Part shown: piece after piece, positions 32,960-43,256 of the stretch | How the letters are laid out: each line of letters starts with the position of its first letter | Position numbering within the stretch: position 1 is the stretch's first letter | NCBI RefSeq assembly: GCF_034932185.1 | Contig: NZ_JAYGHW010000001.1 | Coordinates: 62,001-126,000 of the forward strand | DNA from: Spirulina sp034932185 | GTDB lineage: Bacteria; Cyanobacteriota; Cyanobacteriia; Cyanobacteriales; Spirulinaceae | Direction of reading: 5' to 3' | DNA: 64,000 nucleotides | Program-made: the position numbers and the translations under genes | The notes under the pieces: model-generated | Databases searched by the model: none | What the model saw: the letters and a program-made list of their open reading frames with translations, nothing else | What the model was told of the DNA's origin: nothing

Positions 32960-33018
32960 GAAACCGGGTTTTTGCGAGGGTCTGCGCTGATCATGAGCAG
33001 ATCCCGCAACCCGGTTTC
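32960..33018 (+). repeat. GAAACCGGGTT dispersed hairpin, right of NACHT gene
   Basis: 59 bp; begins GAAACCGGGTTTTTGCGAGG and ends CGCAACCCGGTTTC, as in the copy at 30552, with a divergent middle. A further half copy (GAAACCGGGTTGTTAG) starts at 33038. Confidence 0.8.
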
Positions 33019-33074
33019 TAGGTTTACCTGGGGTTCAGAAACCGGGTTGTTAGCTTTAGTGGCGGTTAACGAGA

Positions 33075-35870
33075 TCATTCACGCTGGACAGGGCGGCGAT
33101 GGTGCTTCACAAACCACGCCGTCACTAAGAGCGCCGCTAACCAGGTTCCCGGCTCCGGTACAGCGGTGACACCTGTGACACTAGGGGGAGCTTGGAGGGA
33201 TTCTGAACCATCCTCAACGGTGCGATCAAACCGAGCATCATCGGCTTCCGCCTGCCGCAACAGTTCCCGCTGTTCATCGTTGACTAAGACGATCATCGAA
33301 GAATAGGGAGTGACAATATTCGTCGTCGTGGCGATGTTGTGGAGTTGATCCAATTGTGTCGGATCGGTGGTGTCCGTTTCCCGGCTCAATTGGTGGATCA
33401 GGAAGCGGGCCGCTAAGGGGTCAAAGTCCGAGGTTGTGGCTGTGGCGTTATCGGTGACAGGGGCCATTTGCCAGCGGTAGCTATCGAGGTGCTGCACCCC
33501 TGGGGCATCCGTGGCCAGCCGCGTTAAGGCCGCCGGGATCGAATCCGTGGAGCCGCCGCCACTGGTTTGGAGCGCGGCGAGAATTTGATCATCGTAAGCA
33601 ATGGGATAGCCGCCGATATGGACAGCCCAAATCGGCATCCCTAAATCGGGTAAATCCCCCTGATCATCCCCCAATTCATAACTCCCCTGATCCGAGAGCA
33701 AAATTAACCCGTCATAGTCTTGCCCTTGGCGGAGTTGGTCGAATTGGCGCACCATCGTTTTCAGTTGCAATGTGCCATAAAAGGCATTGCGATCGAGCTT
33801 GCCCAAACTGTCCAAATCGGCGCGGCGGGGTTCGATGCCGGGGGCGGCGGTGAGGTAGAGATCAAATTGATCGGAGCCTTGGGTTTGGATCGCCTGGAGG
33901 GTTTCCTGGAGGGCTGCCCGTTGTTGGGCCATGCTGTAGGAGGTGTCGAGGGCGATCGCCAACCGTTGCCCTTTGGGGATTGAAATAGCCTGATCCTGAA
34001 GGGGTTCCGCCGTCACCTCGTAGCTGTTCAGGATGGCCCGATGGGTTTGGGGTGGCGTAGGACGAGAACGGGGGGCATAGGCTTCGAGCCAAGCATCAAA
34101 CCCCTTGGCCCGTTCACCATTGCGGAACCGCTCCGTTGCCTCCGTCCAAAACACATTGCGAGCCTCACTCACCTGCGGTAGGGGCCAACCCTGATCCGTG
34201 GCGAGGGTGCGGTAGGTGAGCCAGAGGTGCATCGGGGGGGCGGGTTCGCCCCCATTCTCTTCCCAACTTTGGGGGCGGGCCAAGATCGGGAAAGCCCGCA
34301 GGCGGTATTGATGGGGCCCCACCTGCTCCAAGAGGGCAGGGTCTACAGGCCGCTCCCGTTGCACTTGGGAGTTATAAACCGCTTGGGCGGCTCCACGGGG
34401 GGAAATTTGGAAAGGAAAGCGATCGCCCCTTTCCGCTGTTTCCCCCAACCAAACCCCCGTTAAAACAGCACTTTCCGGTAGGGAAAAACCATAGAAAATT
34501 TCCTCCACTTCAAAGGTTTGGTTTTGATAAACCTCGTAAAGTTCGATCTCAGCCCAGTCCCCCTGCTCCTCAATGGTCAGTTCTTGGTGCTTGAGCAGCA
34601 CTTTTTCCCGACCAATATCAAGGACTCCCGCATTGGCGGCATCCAGGTTACTCGTCGAGGTGAGGGCTTGGAGAATGGCGGCTTTTTCCCCTTTTTGGAT
34701 CGGTGTATCAAAGAAGTTCGCATAGAGTTCCGCTGCCCGCTCCACATCCCCCCGCTCACCACTATAGAGAAAAGGGGAAAGGAGAATGTCATGGGTTTCT
34801 TGCAAAACCGTGGCGATGCCTTTGGGGAGATGGAACGCCTCTTGATACCATTGCCCCAGAAGATTGCTCTCACTGTTAATCCCTAAATAGCGGTATTCCG
34901 AGAGATAGGCATTGAGCAACCCCTTGCGGAGGGTGGGGGCTTCGTTGAGTAGCATTTGCCGGATTGCGGGGTTGGCAATATCCCGCTCTAGGAGGGCAAA
35001 GGCTTGGCCTTGGGGCTGGTTCCCTAAGCCGCCGGAAATGGCAAACCAAAGGGCGAGGGTTCCCAACAGGACAATGAGGGCCCGACGGCGGCCATAAGCT
35101 TGGCGAAATTGCTGCAAAATCCGCCCCCCGGAATCAACATAGAGGAGGGCAAAACTCATGGGCAGGGCGAAAAACACCGGCACGGTGATTGTAAACATCA
35201 CCATCCATAGAGGGAAGGCGATCGCCCCCCACCAATAACCCCTTTTTAAATCCTCCCAAAACCAGCCTAAGTTATTGCTCAAATCCCGCCAAATATCCCC
35301 AGAAACCACCCAATTCCACAATCCTTGCACGGTAAAACCTGCCATGGGCAAAACGTAGAGCAGGAGGAGGAAACCGGCATAAATCCCCATCACGATCATC
35401 AGAGTATGGATCGCGGTTTGGAGCGTGGCCAGGAGGGCTGACCGTGGGCTAACTGTTGTCGTTTTGCCCCAATAGCCCGTCACCCGTTCAGCAGCAAAGG
35501 CGAGAACCACAATTCCTAAAGAACCCACGAGCCAAACCGTTGCCGGAGTGAGTTGTCGCAGGGCAAAAAATCGGATCAGACAGAGCAAAAAGAGAGGGGC
35601 TTCAATGCCGAAAAAGAGCCGCATTAGTTCTAGGGGCTGTTTCCGAAATTTCCAAACCCCAATCCCGGTACAAAGCGGGGGAATGAGGCCAAAACCGATG
35701 AGGGAAAGGGCAAATTCCCGTTGAATTTCACCGGAGGCGATCGCCCCGATCAATGCCCCCCCCTCCAAGGGCAACCAAAATCCATAAATTAAGGTCATGA
35801 AAACAGCATTCCAGACTCCAAAAATACTGTAATAAAAAAGATTAAGACTTGTTTTTAGGGGTTTATTCAT
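33075..35870 (-). CDS. PEP-CTERM family integral membrane protein with VIT-like and vWA domains (TIGR02921 type)
   Basis: 931-residue protein. About eight hydrophobic helices fill the first ~270 residues. A VIT-like region (VLLKHQELTIEEQGDWAE ...) and a von Willebrand A domain with a MIDAS motif (ALDTSYSMAQ) follow. The C-terminus is a PEP-CTERM sorting signal: VPEPG, a hydrophobic helix (TWLAALLVTAWFV) and basic residues KHHRR. PEP-CTERM tails are normally cut by an exosortase, not found in this window. ATG 35870 is preferred because it directly precedes the first helix; the frame is open to 35921. Function unknown. Confidence 0.85.
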   Translation of the reverse strand: MNKPLKTSLNLFYYSIFGVWNAVFMTLIYGFWLPLEGGALIGAIASGEIQREFALSLIGFGLIPPLCTGIGVWKFRKQPLELMRLFFGIEAPLFLLCLIRFFALRQLTPATVWLVGSLGIVVLAFAAERVTGYWGKTTTVSPRSALLATLQTAIHTLMIVMGIYAGFLLLLYVLPMAGFTVQGLWNWVVSGDIWRDLSNNLGWFWEDLKRGYWWGAIAFPLWMVMFTITVPVFFALPMSFALLYVDSGGRILQQFRQAYGRRRALIVLLGTLALWFAISGGLGNQPQGQAFALLERDIANPAIRQMLLNEAPTLRKGLLNAYLSEYRYLGINSESNLLGQWYQEAFHLPKGIATVLQETHDILLSPFLYSGERGDVERAAELYANFFDTPIQKGEKAAILQALTSTSNLDAANAGVLDIGREKVLLKHQELTIEEQGDWAEIELYEVYQNQTFEVEEIFYGFSLPESAVLTGVWLGETAERGDRFPFQISPRGAAQAVYNSQVQRERPVDPALLEQVGPHQYRLRAFPILARPQSWEENGGEPAPPMHLWLTYRTLATDQGWPLPQVSEARNVFWTEATERFRNGERAKGFDAWLEAYAPRSRPTPPQTHRAILNSYEVTAEPLQDQAISIPKGQRLAIALDTSYSMAQQRAALQETLQAIQTQGSDQFDLYLTAAPGIEPRRADLDSLGKLDRNAFYGTLQLKTMVRQFDQLRQGQDYDGLILLSDQGSYELGDDQGDLPDLGMPIWAVHIGGYPIAYDDQILAALQTSGGGSTDSIPAALTRLATDAPGVQHLDSYRWQMAPVTDNATATTSDFDPLAARFLIHQLSRETDTTDPTQLDQLHNIATTTNIVTPYSSMIVLVNDEQRELLRQAEADDARFDRTVEDGSESLQAPPSVTGVTAVPEPGTWLAALLVTAWFVKHHRRPVQRE

Positions 35871-36086
35871 GGCAAAATTTTGGGAGTTTAACGTCAACAA
35901 ATCATCAATAGCAATCCGCAAGCCATCCTAGAGTCACTCTGCTCTCGCCACCCTTCTGCCAAACTGTGGCAGAAGCACATCGGAAACTTCATGCATTATT
36001 CCGGATTGCGATCAGTAGATCTACAGCAGTTCAGCGACAGATTCAGCACCCAAGATTCAGCAATTTTGCTACGGATCTACTCTGTC

Positions 36087-39000
36087 TTAACCGATAGTAT
36101 TGGCCTCGTCCACCACCGATTCTAGGAAACCTTCGAGAGCATCAAAGCGAAATCCATCTAACCATTGCTGAATCATCTCCCGTAGGGGATCTGCTTCGAG
36201 GGGTAGATGTTCACAGAGTTCCAGGATTTGGTTACTATTAGCGGCCATCGTCGCCGTGAGCAGGTCTTCTTGCCAAGTTTTGGGCATATTGAGCAAATAA
36301 CCTTGCAACTCTGCTAAGGTGGCGACTTCACCAATTTGGACTTCTGTTGTTGCACCCGTTTCTCCATAAATATATTCCACCCCCAAATATTCCGCCATCT
36401 TGTCAAACAGCACCGCCTCCCGGAAGGGCTTCCGGACGAAATCATCACAACCGGCGGCCAGAACTTGTGATCGCTGCTCCTCAAAGGCACTGGCGGTGAG
36501 GGCAATCACGACGGTTTTACGCCCTTGGGGTGTGGCTTTAATCTGGGTCGTCGCTTCATAGCCATCCATAATCGGCATCCGCATATCCATCCAGATCAAA
36601 TCCGGTTCCCACTCCCGCCAAACCTCAATCCCTTCGGCCCCGTTGGATGCGGTTTTCACCTCGAAGCCTACGGAGCTTAAGAGTTTATCCACCAAATGAC
36701 TATTTTCCCAGCGGTCATCGACAACCAAAATGCGATAAGTCTTTTGATTGGGGGCTAAACCCACCACCGGCAAACTTTGGGTCGCAATCACCACATCCGC
36801 CGCATCCCCAGGGGGTAACGTTAAGGTAAAGAAAAACCGAGACCCTTCACCGAGGGTACTTTCCACCTCTAAATTTCCCCCCATTAAGGCAATGAATTTC
36901 TGACTAATCGCTAACCCCAACCCCGTCCCACTTTGGGATTTTAGCCCTGATTCGGTTTGGGCAAAGGCTTGAAATAGAGCGTGCATTTCCTCCTGCGCAA
37001 TGCCGGCCCCAGTATCGCTCACGGTGAATTGCAGGCGATAGGGGTTTTCCTCAGGGGCGAGATTAGAAATATGGAGCATCACCCCCCCTTGATCGGTGAA
37101 TTTAATCGCATTGCCAATCAAGTTAATCAGCACTTGTCGCAGTTTGCCCCCATCACCGTAAAGCAGCACTGGGACATCAGAATCATAGCTACATTCCAGG
37201 GAAATGCCTTTCACTTGAGCCTTACTGATCAGCAGATCGGTTAAGTCATAACAGAGGTGATGAAGGTCGAAACTGGTGGGCTGCAATTGCATTTGCCCTG
37301 CTTCAATTTTGGAAAGATCGAGAATGCTATTAATTAACCCTAGCAGGTGCTCGCCACTGCGGTTGATGATTTGAATTTGCCCCTGCTGTTCCCCATCAAG
37401 GCGACTATCCCGGGCCATGACTTGGGTAAAGCCAAGGATGGCATTGAGGGGGGTGCGGAGTTCGTGACTCATGTTGGCGAGGAATTGCGTTTTCGCTTGG
37501 CTGGCGGCTTGGGCGGCTTCCATGGCCTGTTGGAGGAAAATTTCTGTGCGTTTGCGATCGCTAATATCCCGAATAATCATAATCACTTCATCATGGCCAC
37601 TGCGGGCGATACGCACCTCCTCAAACTGGGTGCGGCCATTGATGGTAATTTCCTGCTCATAGCACTGCACCGTACCCGATGCAATCGCCTCTTGAATGAA
37701 ATATAAATGGCGGTTGGCCACTTCCTCCGGCAAAATATCATGAAGTTTTTTCCCTAGGCGATCGCCTTGAGTGACTAAAGCATCCATGCTCGCCGCTGAA
37801 TTGTAGGATAAATAAGTCCCTTCCTGATCCATGCGAAAAATTAAATCAGGAAACACCGTAAACATGGCCTTATTTTGGGCATCACTTTGTTTCCATTCAG
37901 TAATGTCTTCCGTCATACAAAAGGTATAGAGCAATTCCCCCTCTTTACGAATTGAACAGAGTGTCATTCTCGCCCAAACAATCGATTTATCTTTGCGAAT
38001 ATAGCGCTTTTCCATCGAGAAATTATCGCGTTTTCCCTCAATAATTTCAATCACCTTGTCCACATCAGCATCAAGGTCTTCAGGGTAGGTATATTCTGAA
38101 AAATGTAGTTGTTGTAGTTCTGTATTGCTATAGCCCAATAGCCTTTGCAATGCAGGATTACTATCGATAATATAACCCTCTAAATTGGTTAAGCCAATCC
38201 CAATCCCCGCATTTTCAAAAATCGCTTCAAATAAACTATCTCGATCTTGAATATAGGATTCTAAATTTTCTTGCTGGGCATGGAGTGCGGCGAGGGTTTC
38301 TTGAATTTTTGTCCCCATGGCCACGGAGGCTTCCATGAGTAAATTTAACTCTTGAATTCGACTGGGGCGAATCGTGTTACGGGCGGCAAAATCTCCCTCG
38401 GCGAGGCGTTGGCTGGTGGTGAGGAGATGGAGCAGGGGGCGGCTAATCACTCTGGTTGTCCAAATGCCCATGCCTGTGGCCATAAACAGGGCGATCGCAC
38501 AAAGCACTAACGTTTTATTCCGTGTCGCTGCGAGGGGAGCGGTAAACAAGGCTTCTGGTACGGCAATGGTTAACACCCAATGGATATCCAGATTATTTTT
38601 TAAGTCAGTGCGATAAATATAGTATTTTTTTTCGTTAATTTTGCTTTGAAAAACTTGAAAATTGTTGAAATTGCCATGCCCATGCTCCATTGCAGAAGCG
38701 GCAATCACTGGGTTTTGACTGTGGACTGCTTTGAGGCGCTGATTGTTGTGATATAAAGATTCTTGCTCTGAAGTGGCGATCAAATACCCATCTTGATCGG
38801 TCAGGACAATAATGCCTTGACGACTCAGGGTTAACTGACTGAGCATATAGCTGAATTGATTAAGAGAAAGCTCTAAATTCAGCACCCCCATCAAATTATG
38901 ATCTTGATCATAAATGGGTTGAGAAACCCCTGCTTTCAGTCGGCGTTTATCAACATAAGCCGGACTCCAAATTGCTCGATGTTTGCTCGTGGTGAGTTGA

Positions 39001-39536
39001 TACCAAGGGGTCTGACGGGGATCATAGGGTTCAGCGGCGATGTAGCGATTGCTATAGGGGTTGAGGATTGTGGTTTCTTCAAGGGCATCCCAGGACAGCC
39101 GGTAGAGGTGGCGGTTGGCCCCTGTCTCAGGGTTGCGTCGTTTTAACAGCAGGGAGCGATCGCTCACCCGCTCCACTCCCACAAAATCCCCGCCGGTCGT
39201 CGCATAGGAGAGGGCGGTGACGGTGGTTTGGGATTTGAGTTGCTGGGCAAAGAATTGTTCTAACTGGGTGAGCTGGTTAAACTGCAATTGCCCGGCGCGA
39301 TAGCTGTCAATGTAGGATTGGCTGAGGAGTTCGGGGAGGTTGAGTTGTTGGTTAATCTCACTTTTGGTGCGATCGCCCATATTTTTAACCAATTCCTGGG
39401 CCATTTGATCTACCGTGCGTTGGCCATTGTGGAGGGAAAGATAGGCTGTCGTTCCTACAACCACAATGATTTGCGCTAATAAGGGCGCGATCAAAAACAG
39501 GCGGAGAGAAATGGGGGCAGAAGTCCGGTTTTGCAT
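36087..39536 (-). CDS. Hybrid sensor histidine kinase (Cache-HAMP-PAS-PAS-HisKA-HATPase-REC)
   Basis: Large membrane kinase of 1149 residues. A first membrane helix (LRLFLIAPLLAQIIVVVG) opens a periplasmic double-Cache sensor, closed by a second helix (LVLCAIALFMATGMGIW). Then come HAMP, two PAS domains with PAC segments, the phosphoacceptor box MSHELRTPLNAIL (His codon at 37464-37466), the ATPase N and G boxes (NLIGNAIKFTDQG, DTGAGI, GTGLGLAIS) and a C-terminal receiver with phosphoacceptor Asp (IWMDMRMP, codon 36585-36587), plus a helical tail. The ligand is unknown and no partner regulator is adjacent. ATG 39536 is chosen before the first helix; the frame is open to 39599. Confidence 0.88.
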   Translation of the reverse strand: MQNRTSAPISLRLFLIAPLLAQIIVVVGTTAYLSLHNGQRTVDQMAQELVKNMGDRTKSEINQQLNLPELLSQSYIDSYRAGQLQFNQLTQLEQFFAQQLKSQTTVTALSYATTGGDFVGVERVSDRSLLLKRRNPETGANRHLYRLSWDALEETTILNPYSNRYIAAEPYDPRQTPWYQLTTSKHRAIWSPAYVDKRRLKAGVSQPIYDQDHNLMGVLNLELSLNQFSYMLSQLTLSRQGIIVLTDQDGYLIATSEQESLYHNNQRLKAVHSQNPVIAASAMEHGHGNFNNFQVFQSKINEKKYYIYRTDLKNNLDIHWVLTIAVPEALFTAPLAATRNKTLVLCAIALFMATGMGIWTTRVISRPLLHLLTTSQRLAEGDFAARNTIRPSRIQELNLLMEASVAMGTKIQETLAALHAQQENLESYIQDRDSLFEAIFENAGIGIGLTNLEGYIIDSNPALQRLLGYSNTELQQLHFSEYTYPEDLDADVDKVIEIIEGKRDNFSMEKRYIRKDKSIVWARMTLCSIRKEGELLYTFCMTEDITEWKQSDAQNKAMFTVFPDLIFRMDQEGTYLSYNSAASMDALVTQGDRLGKKLHDILPEEVANRHLYFIQEAIASGTVQCYEQEITINGRTQFEEVRIARSGHDEVIMIIRDISDRKRTEIFLQQAMEAAQAASQAKTQFLANMSHELRTPLNAILGFTQVMARDSRLDGEQQGQIQIINRSGEHLLGLINSILDLSKIEAGQMQLQPTSFDLHHLCYDLTDLLISKAQVKGISLECSYDSDVPVLLYGDGGKLRQVLINLIGNAIKFTDQGGVMLHISNLAPEENPYRLQFTVSDTGAGIAQEEMHALFQAFAQTESGLKSQSGTGLGLAISQKFIALMGGNLEVESTLGEGSRFFFTLTLPPGDAADVVIATQSLPVVGLAPNQKTYRILVVDDRWENSHLVDKLLSSVGFEVKTASNGAEGIEVWREWEPDLIWMDMRMPIMDGYEATTQIKATPQGRKTVVIALTASAFEEQRSQVLAAGCDDFVRKPFREAVLFDKMAEYLGVEYIYGETGATTEVQIGEVATLAELQGYLLNMPKTWQEDLLTATMAANSNQILELCEHLPLEADPLREMIQQWLDGFRFDALEGFLESVVDEANTIG

Positions 39537-39599
39537 GAACAACAAGCCGTAAAAGAAAGGAGGTTGAATTGAACGGAGCCGGATTCTCAAGTTCGTCAC

Positions 39600-40407
39600 T
39601 ACGTCAAAACACCATGAATAGCCATTGCCATCGAGTCAGATTCAACAGCAATATTATAACGGATAAACTCAGTATAATTACTACCTCCCCTGATCAGTAC
39701 AGTTGAAAATTTATTTTTCTCTTCAGAAAATTAATTGGGCAATCCAGATGATTTGGCAATTGAATAAAGGGCTGGCTGGGGCATTCCATCCGTTCCTAGG
39801 GGGCGATCGCCTTCCCCTGGGAAAGGCCAAACTGATGAACACAACGCTACCCCAGAGCAGGGAGCGATCGTTCTCGCTACACCACTGGACAATAGCGGCA
39901 TTCCCCCTACACATTCATGATGATCTTCACAGATTCAATTCCAGATCAGGAAAAATAAGCACAGCGATGATCATCGGTAAACCGCTCAAAAAAACAAGCA
40001 AAAACTACATAGAATGATCATCTCTATTGATGATAGATAGATCGAGATATTTGAAAATAGGATCTTGTGGGGAGCCTGGTTGTAAAGTTGTCACCGTAGA
40101 GATGAAAAATCTTCGCCCCTAGAGCATCTCCCGCCTTGGAATATCTAACCCAGTAGATGCCCAATAAAACATAATTTTAGACCCCTAATCAAACATTAAT
40201 TGATGCAGTTCAAACTAAAAGTTAAGAAAAAATTAAAACAGCTTCTAGATTGTTAAAAGAATCATTGATAATTGGGAGATCTCTCCAAAGATATCAGTAG
40301 AATGAATGGGTGGGTTGCCCTTAAACCTCGACCCTAGAGTGATTTTGTGTATTTTGTAACACAAAATTCACCCCGATTGATTTTTAGAGTTCAGGCTTTT
40401 CCCAATT
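39600..40407. other. Long intergenic region without a convincing gene
   Basis: About 800 bp between the divergent hybrid kinase and acyl-CoA ligase genes. An open frame at 39703-40017 has no ribosome site and no recognisable features, so I do not call it. The stretch from about 40180 to 40300 is AT-rich and probably holds the promoter of the next gene. A 9-bp inverted repeat lies at 40342-40367. I see no tRNA or RNA-family structure. Confidence 0.6.
40342..40367. promoter_or_regulatory. Inverted repeat, candidate operator of the acyl-CoA ligase gene
   Basis: Perfect 9-bp arms ATTTTGTGT and ACACAAAAT with an 8-base spacer, 40 bp before the start codon. The symmetry and the TGTG/CACA half-sites resemble a site for a dimeric CRP/FNR-type regulator, but the spacing does not match the usual TGTGAN6TCACA. 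No regulator can be named. Confidence 0.4.
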
Positions 40408-43185
40408 ATGATCACATCCCCTCCTCAAACCCATGATCCCGCTCAAAACGTGCTTCGCTATGAGCAACAGCCCTTGGATGTCTTTTTTCGACCCCAAGCC
40501 GTTGCCATCATCGGAGCCAGTGAAAAAACCGGCAGCGTGGGGCGAACCCTGCTTTGGAATTTAATCAGCCATCCCTTTGGGGGGATGGTTTTCCCTGTCA
40601 ACCCGAAACGGCCTAGTATTCTTGGCATCAAAGCCTACCCCAATCTTGCTGCCATCCCTGAGCCGGTGGATCTCGTCGTCATCGCCATTCCCTCCCAAGC
40701 GGTTCCCGCCGCCATTGATGACTGTATTGCCCAAGGCGTGAAGGGGGCGATTATTATTTCCGCAGGCTTTAAGGAAATTGGCGCACCCGGGGTGGAACTA
40801 GAGCAGCAAATTCTCGCCAAGGCCCGGGCCGGCAACCTGCGCATTGTTGGCCCCAACTGCTTGGGAGTGATGTGTCCGGTATCGGGGTTAAACGCCACCT
40901 TTGCCAGCACGATCGCCCGCCCCGGTAATGTCGGCTTTATCAGCCAAAGCGGGGCGCTCTGCACCTCGATTTTAGATTGGAGCCTGCGGGAAAACGTCGG
41001 GTTTAGTGCGTTTATTTCCGTAGGCTCAATGCTCGATGTGGGCTGGGGGAACTTAATTGATTATCTGGGGGATGACCCCCACACCCATAGCATTGTGATC
41101 TACATGGAAAGTATCGGCGATGCGCGATCGTTCCTGTCAGCGGCGCGGGAGGTGGCCCGCACGAAGCCGATTATTGTCATTAAAGCCGGTCGCACCGAAG
41201 CCGCCGCTGCGGCGGCGGCCTCCCACACGGGCGCGTTAGCGGGGAGTGATGAAGTCCTCAATGCGGCGTTTCGCCGCTGTGGTGTGTTGCGCGTCGATAC
41301 CATTGATGATCTGTTTAATATGGCGGAAGTGTTGGCCAAACAGCCCCGCCCTCAGGGTAATCGCCTGACGATCCTCACTAATGCCGGGGGGCCGGGGGTA
41401 CTCACCACCGATGCCCTCATTTCCGAAGGGGGGCAACTGGCGAAAATTTCCCCGGAAACTCAAGCGGCCTTAGATGGGATTTTGCCCACCCATTGGAGCC
41501 ATGCCAACCCCATTGATATTTTGGGAGATGCCGACCCCGAACGCTACGCTGAGGCGATTAAAATTGCCCTCAATGACCCCAATAGTGATGGATTACTGGC
41601 AATCCTCACGCCCCAAGCGATGACGGATCCCACCCAAACGGCGAAGAAGTTTGTGGAAATTCTCCAAGACCCCCAACGGCCCGCAAAACCGATCCTCGCC
41701 AGTTGGATGGGGGGGGATGGGATTACGCCGGGGGAACAGTTGCTCAACCAGGCGAAGATTTTCACGTTGCCTTTTCCCGATACGGCGGCCCATGTTTTTA
41801 ACTATATGTGGCGCTATGCCTACAATTTACAGGGCCTCTATGAAACGCCGATGCTGTCGGCGGATACGGAGGAATCCCCGGATTGGGTGAGTCCGGCGCG
41901 GCGCGATCGCCCCCAAGTAACGGAGATAATCGCAGCGGTGCGGGCCCAGGGGCGCACATTATTAACGGAGTACGAATCAAAACAACTCCTCGCCGCCTAC
42001 GGTATCCCCACCGTGGCCACAGAAATTGCCTACAGCGAGGAGGAGGCGGTGGCCCAAGCCGAGGCGATCGGCTATCCCGTCGTGCTCAAGCTCAATTCCA
42101 CAACGATCACCCATAAAACCGATGTGGGGGGCGTGCGGCTGTTGCTCCAGGATGCGGAAACAGTGCGGGGCGCTTACCGGGGCATTCAAACCTCGGTGAC
42201 GGCCAAGGTGGGAGCGGAGCATTTCCAAGGGGTGACGGTGCAACCGATGTTGCAGCAAACCCAAGGGGATTATGAGTTGATCATTGGCAGCAGCTTGGAT
42301 CCCCAGTTTGGGCCGGTGTTGCTGTTTGGCACGGGGGGATCTTTGGTGGAGGTGTTTAAAGACCGGGCCTTGGGGCTACCGCCGTTAAATACGACCCTAG
42401 CCCGGCGGATGATTGAGCAGACGAAAATTTACCGCGCCTTGCAGGGGGTACGGGGTCAAAAGGCGGTGAATTTGGAAGAGTTGGAGCAGTTGCTCGTCCG
42501 GTTTAGCCATTTAATTGTCGAGCAGTCTTGGATTAAGGAGTTGGATATTAACCCCCTGTTGGCAGGGAGTGAGCATCTGATTGCCTTGGATGCACGGGTG
42601 GTGCTCCATGACCCGGAGACGCTGGAGGCGGATTTACCCAAGCCTGCCATTTGCCCCTATCCGTTGGAATATGTCAAGCCTTGGACCCTCAAGGATGGGA
42701 CGACGGTGGTGATCCGCCCGATTCGGCCTGAGGATGAACCCCTGGTGGTGAAATTTCATGAACCGCTGTCGGAAGAGAGTGTCTATCTGCGCTATTTTCA
42801 TCTCATGTCCTTAACCAGTCGGGTGGCCCACGATCGCCTCTCCCGCATTTGTTTCATTGACTACGATCGCGAGTTGGCCCTCGTGGCAGACTACAAAGAC
42901 CCCAACACAGGGGAACATCAGATTCTCGGCATCGGGCGCATCAGTCAATTACACGGGGTCAATGAAGCAGAATTTGCGATGATCATTAGCGATCGCGCTC
43001 AAAACCAGGGGTTGGGGACAGAACTCTTGGGACGATTAGCCGCCATTGGCCGCGATCGCCAAATCAGCCGTCTGATGGCAAATATTCTCCCCGAAAACAC
43101 AGGCATGCAGCGGGTTTGTCAAAAAGTCGGCTTCCAATTACAACGGCCCACACCGGGATCGGTGCTTGCCGTCCTCGACCTGTAA
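40408..43185 (+). CDS. ADP-forming acyl/acetyl-CoA ligase fused to GNAT acetyltransferase
   Basis: 925-residue fusion. Order: CoA-binding Rossmann domain (VAIIGASEKTGSVGRTLL), succinyl-CoA-ligase-like domains with the phospho-His segment (SHTGALAGSDEV), an ATP-grasp domain (YPVVLKLNSTTITHKTDVGG; ELDINPLL), then a GNAT domain from about 710 (RPIRPEDEPLV; acetyl-CoA loop RAQNQGLGTELL). Such proteins interconvert acyl-CoA and acid with ATP or act as protein-lysine acetyltransferases (Pat type). All domains look complete, so both activities are possible. The Ser/Thr kinase gene starts 71 bp downstream. Confidence 0.9.
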   Translation: MITSPPQTHDPAQNVLRYEQQPLDVFFRPQAVAIIGASEKTGSVGRTLLWNLISHPFGGMVFPVNPKRPSILGIKAYPNLAAIPEPVDLVVIAIPSQAVPAAIDDCIAQGVKGAIIISAGFKEIGAPGVELEQQILAKARAGNLRIVGPNCLGVMCPVSGLNATFASTIARPGNVGFISQSGALCTSILDWSLRENVGFSAFISVGSMLDVGWGNLIDYLGDDPHTHSIVIYMESIGDARSFLSAAREVARTKPIIVIKAGRTEAAAAAAASHTGALAGSDEVLNAAFRRCGVLRVDTIDDLFNMAEVLAKQPRPQGNRLTILTNAGGPGVLTTDALISEGGQLAKISPETQAALDGILPTHWSHANPIDILGDADPERYAEAIKIALNDPNSDGLLAILTPQAMTDPTQTAKKFVEILQDPQRPAKPILASWMGGDGITPGEQLLNQAKIFTLPFPDTAAHVFNYMWRYAYNLQGLYETPMLSADTEESPDWVSPARRDRPQVTEIIAAVRAQGRTLLTEYESKQLLAAYGIPTVATEIAYSEEEAVAQAEAIGYPVVLKLNSTTITHKTDVGGVRLLLQDAETVRGAYRGIQTSVTAKVGAEHFQGVTVQPMLQQTQGDYELIIGSSLDPQFGPVLLFGTGGSLVEVFKDRALGLPPLNTTLARRMIEQTKIYRALQGVRGQKAVNLEELEQLLVRFSHLIVEQSWIKELDINPLLAGSEHLIALDARVVLHDPETLEADLPKPAICPYPLEYVKPWTLKDGTTVVIRPIRPEDEPLVVKFHEPLSEESVYLRYFHLMSLTSRVAHDRLSRICFIDYDRELALVADYKDPNTGEHQILGIGRISQLHGVNEAEFAMIISDRAQNQGLGTELLGRLAAIGRDRQISRLMANILPENTGMQRVCQKVGFQLQRPTPGSVLAVLDL

Positions 43186-43256
43186 CGAGTAGAGCGCCGA
43201 GTGGGGGCTGGTCGGGCATCATCCCCCCCACCGCCCTCTTTTTTTCACCACTGCCC

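Noticed and set aside
39703..40017. 104-codon open frame in the 800-bp gap before the acyl-CoA ligase gene
   Set aside because: No ribosome site, no domain or composition typical of a protein, and it spans HIP1 sequences; probably a chance frame.
40091..40122. GTAGAGATGAAAAATCTTCGCCCCTAGAG, resembling one end of the repeat at 2892 and 18449
   Set aside because: Only the short TCGCCCCTA part agrees; too little to call a copy.
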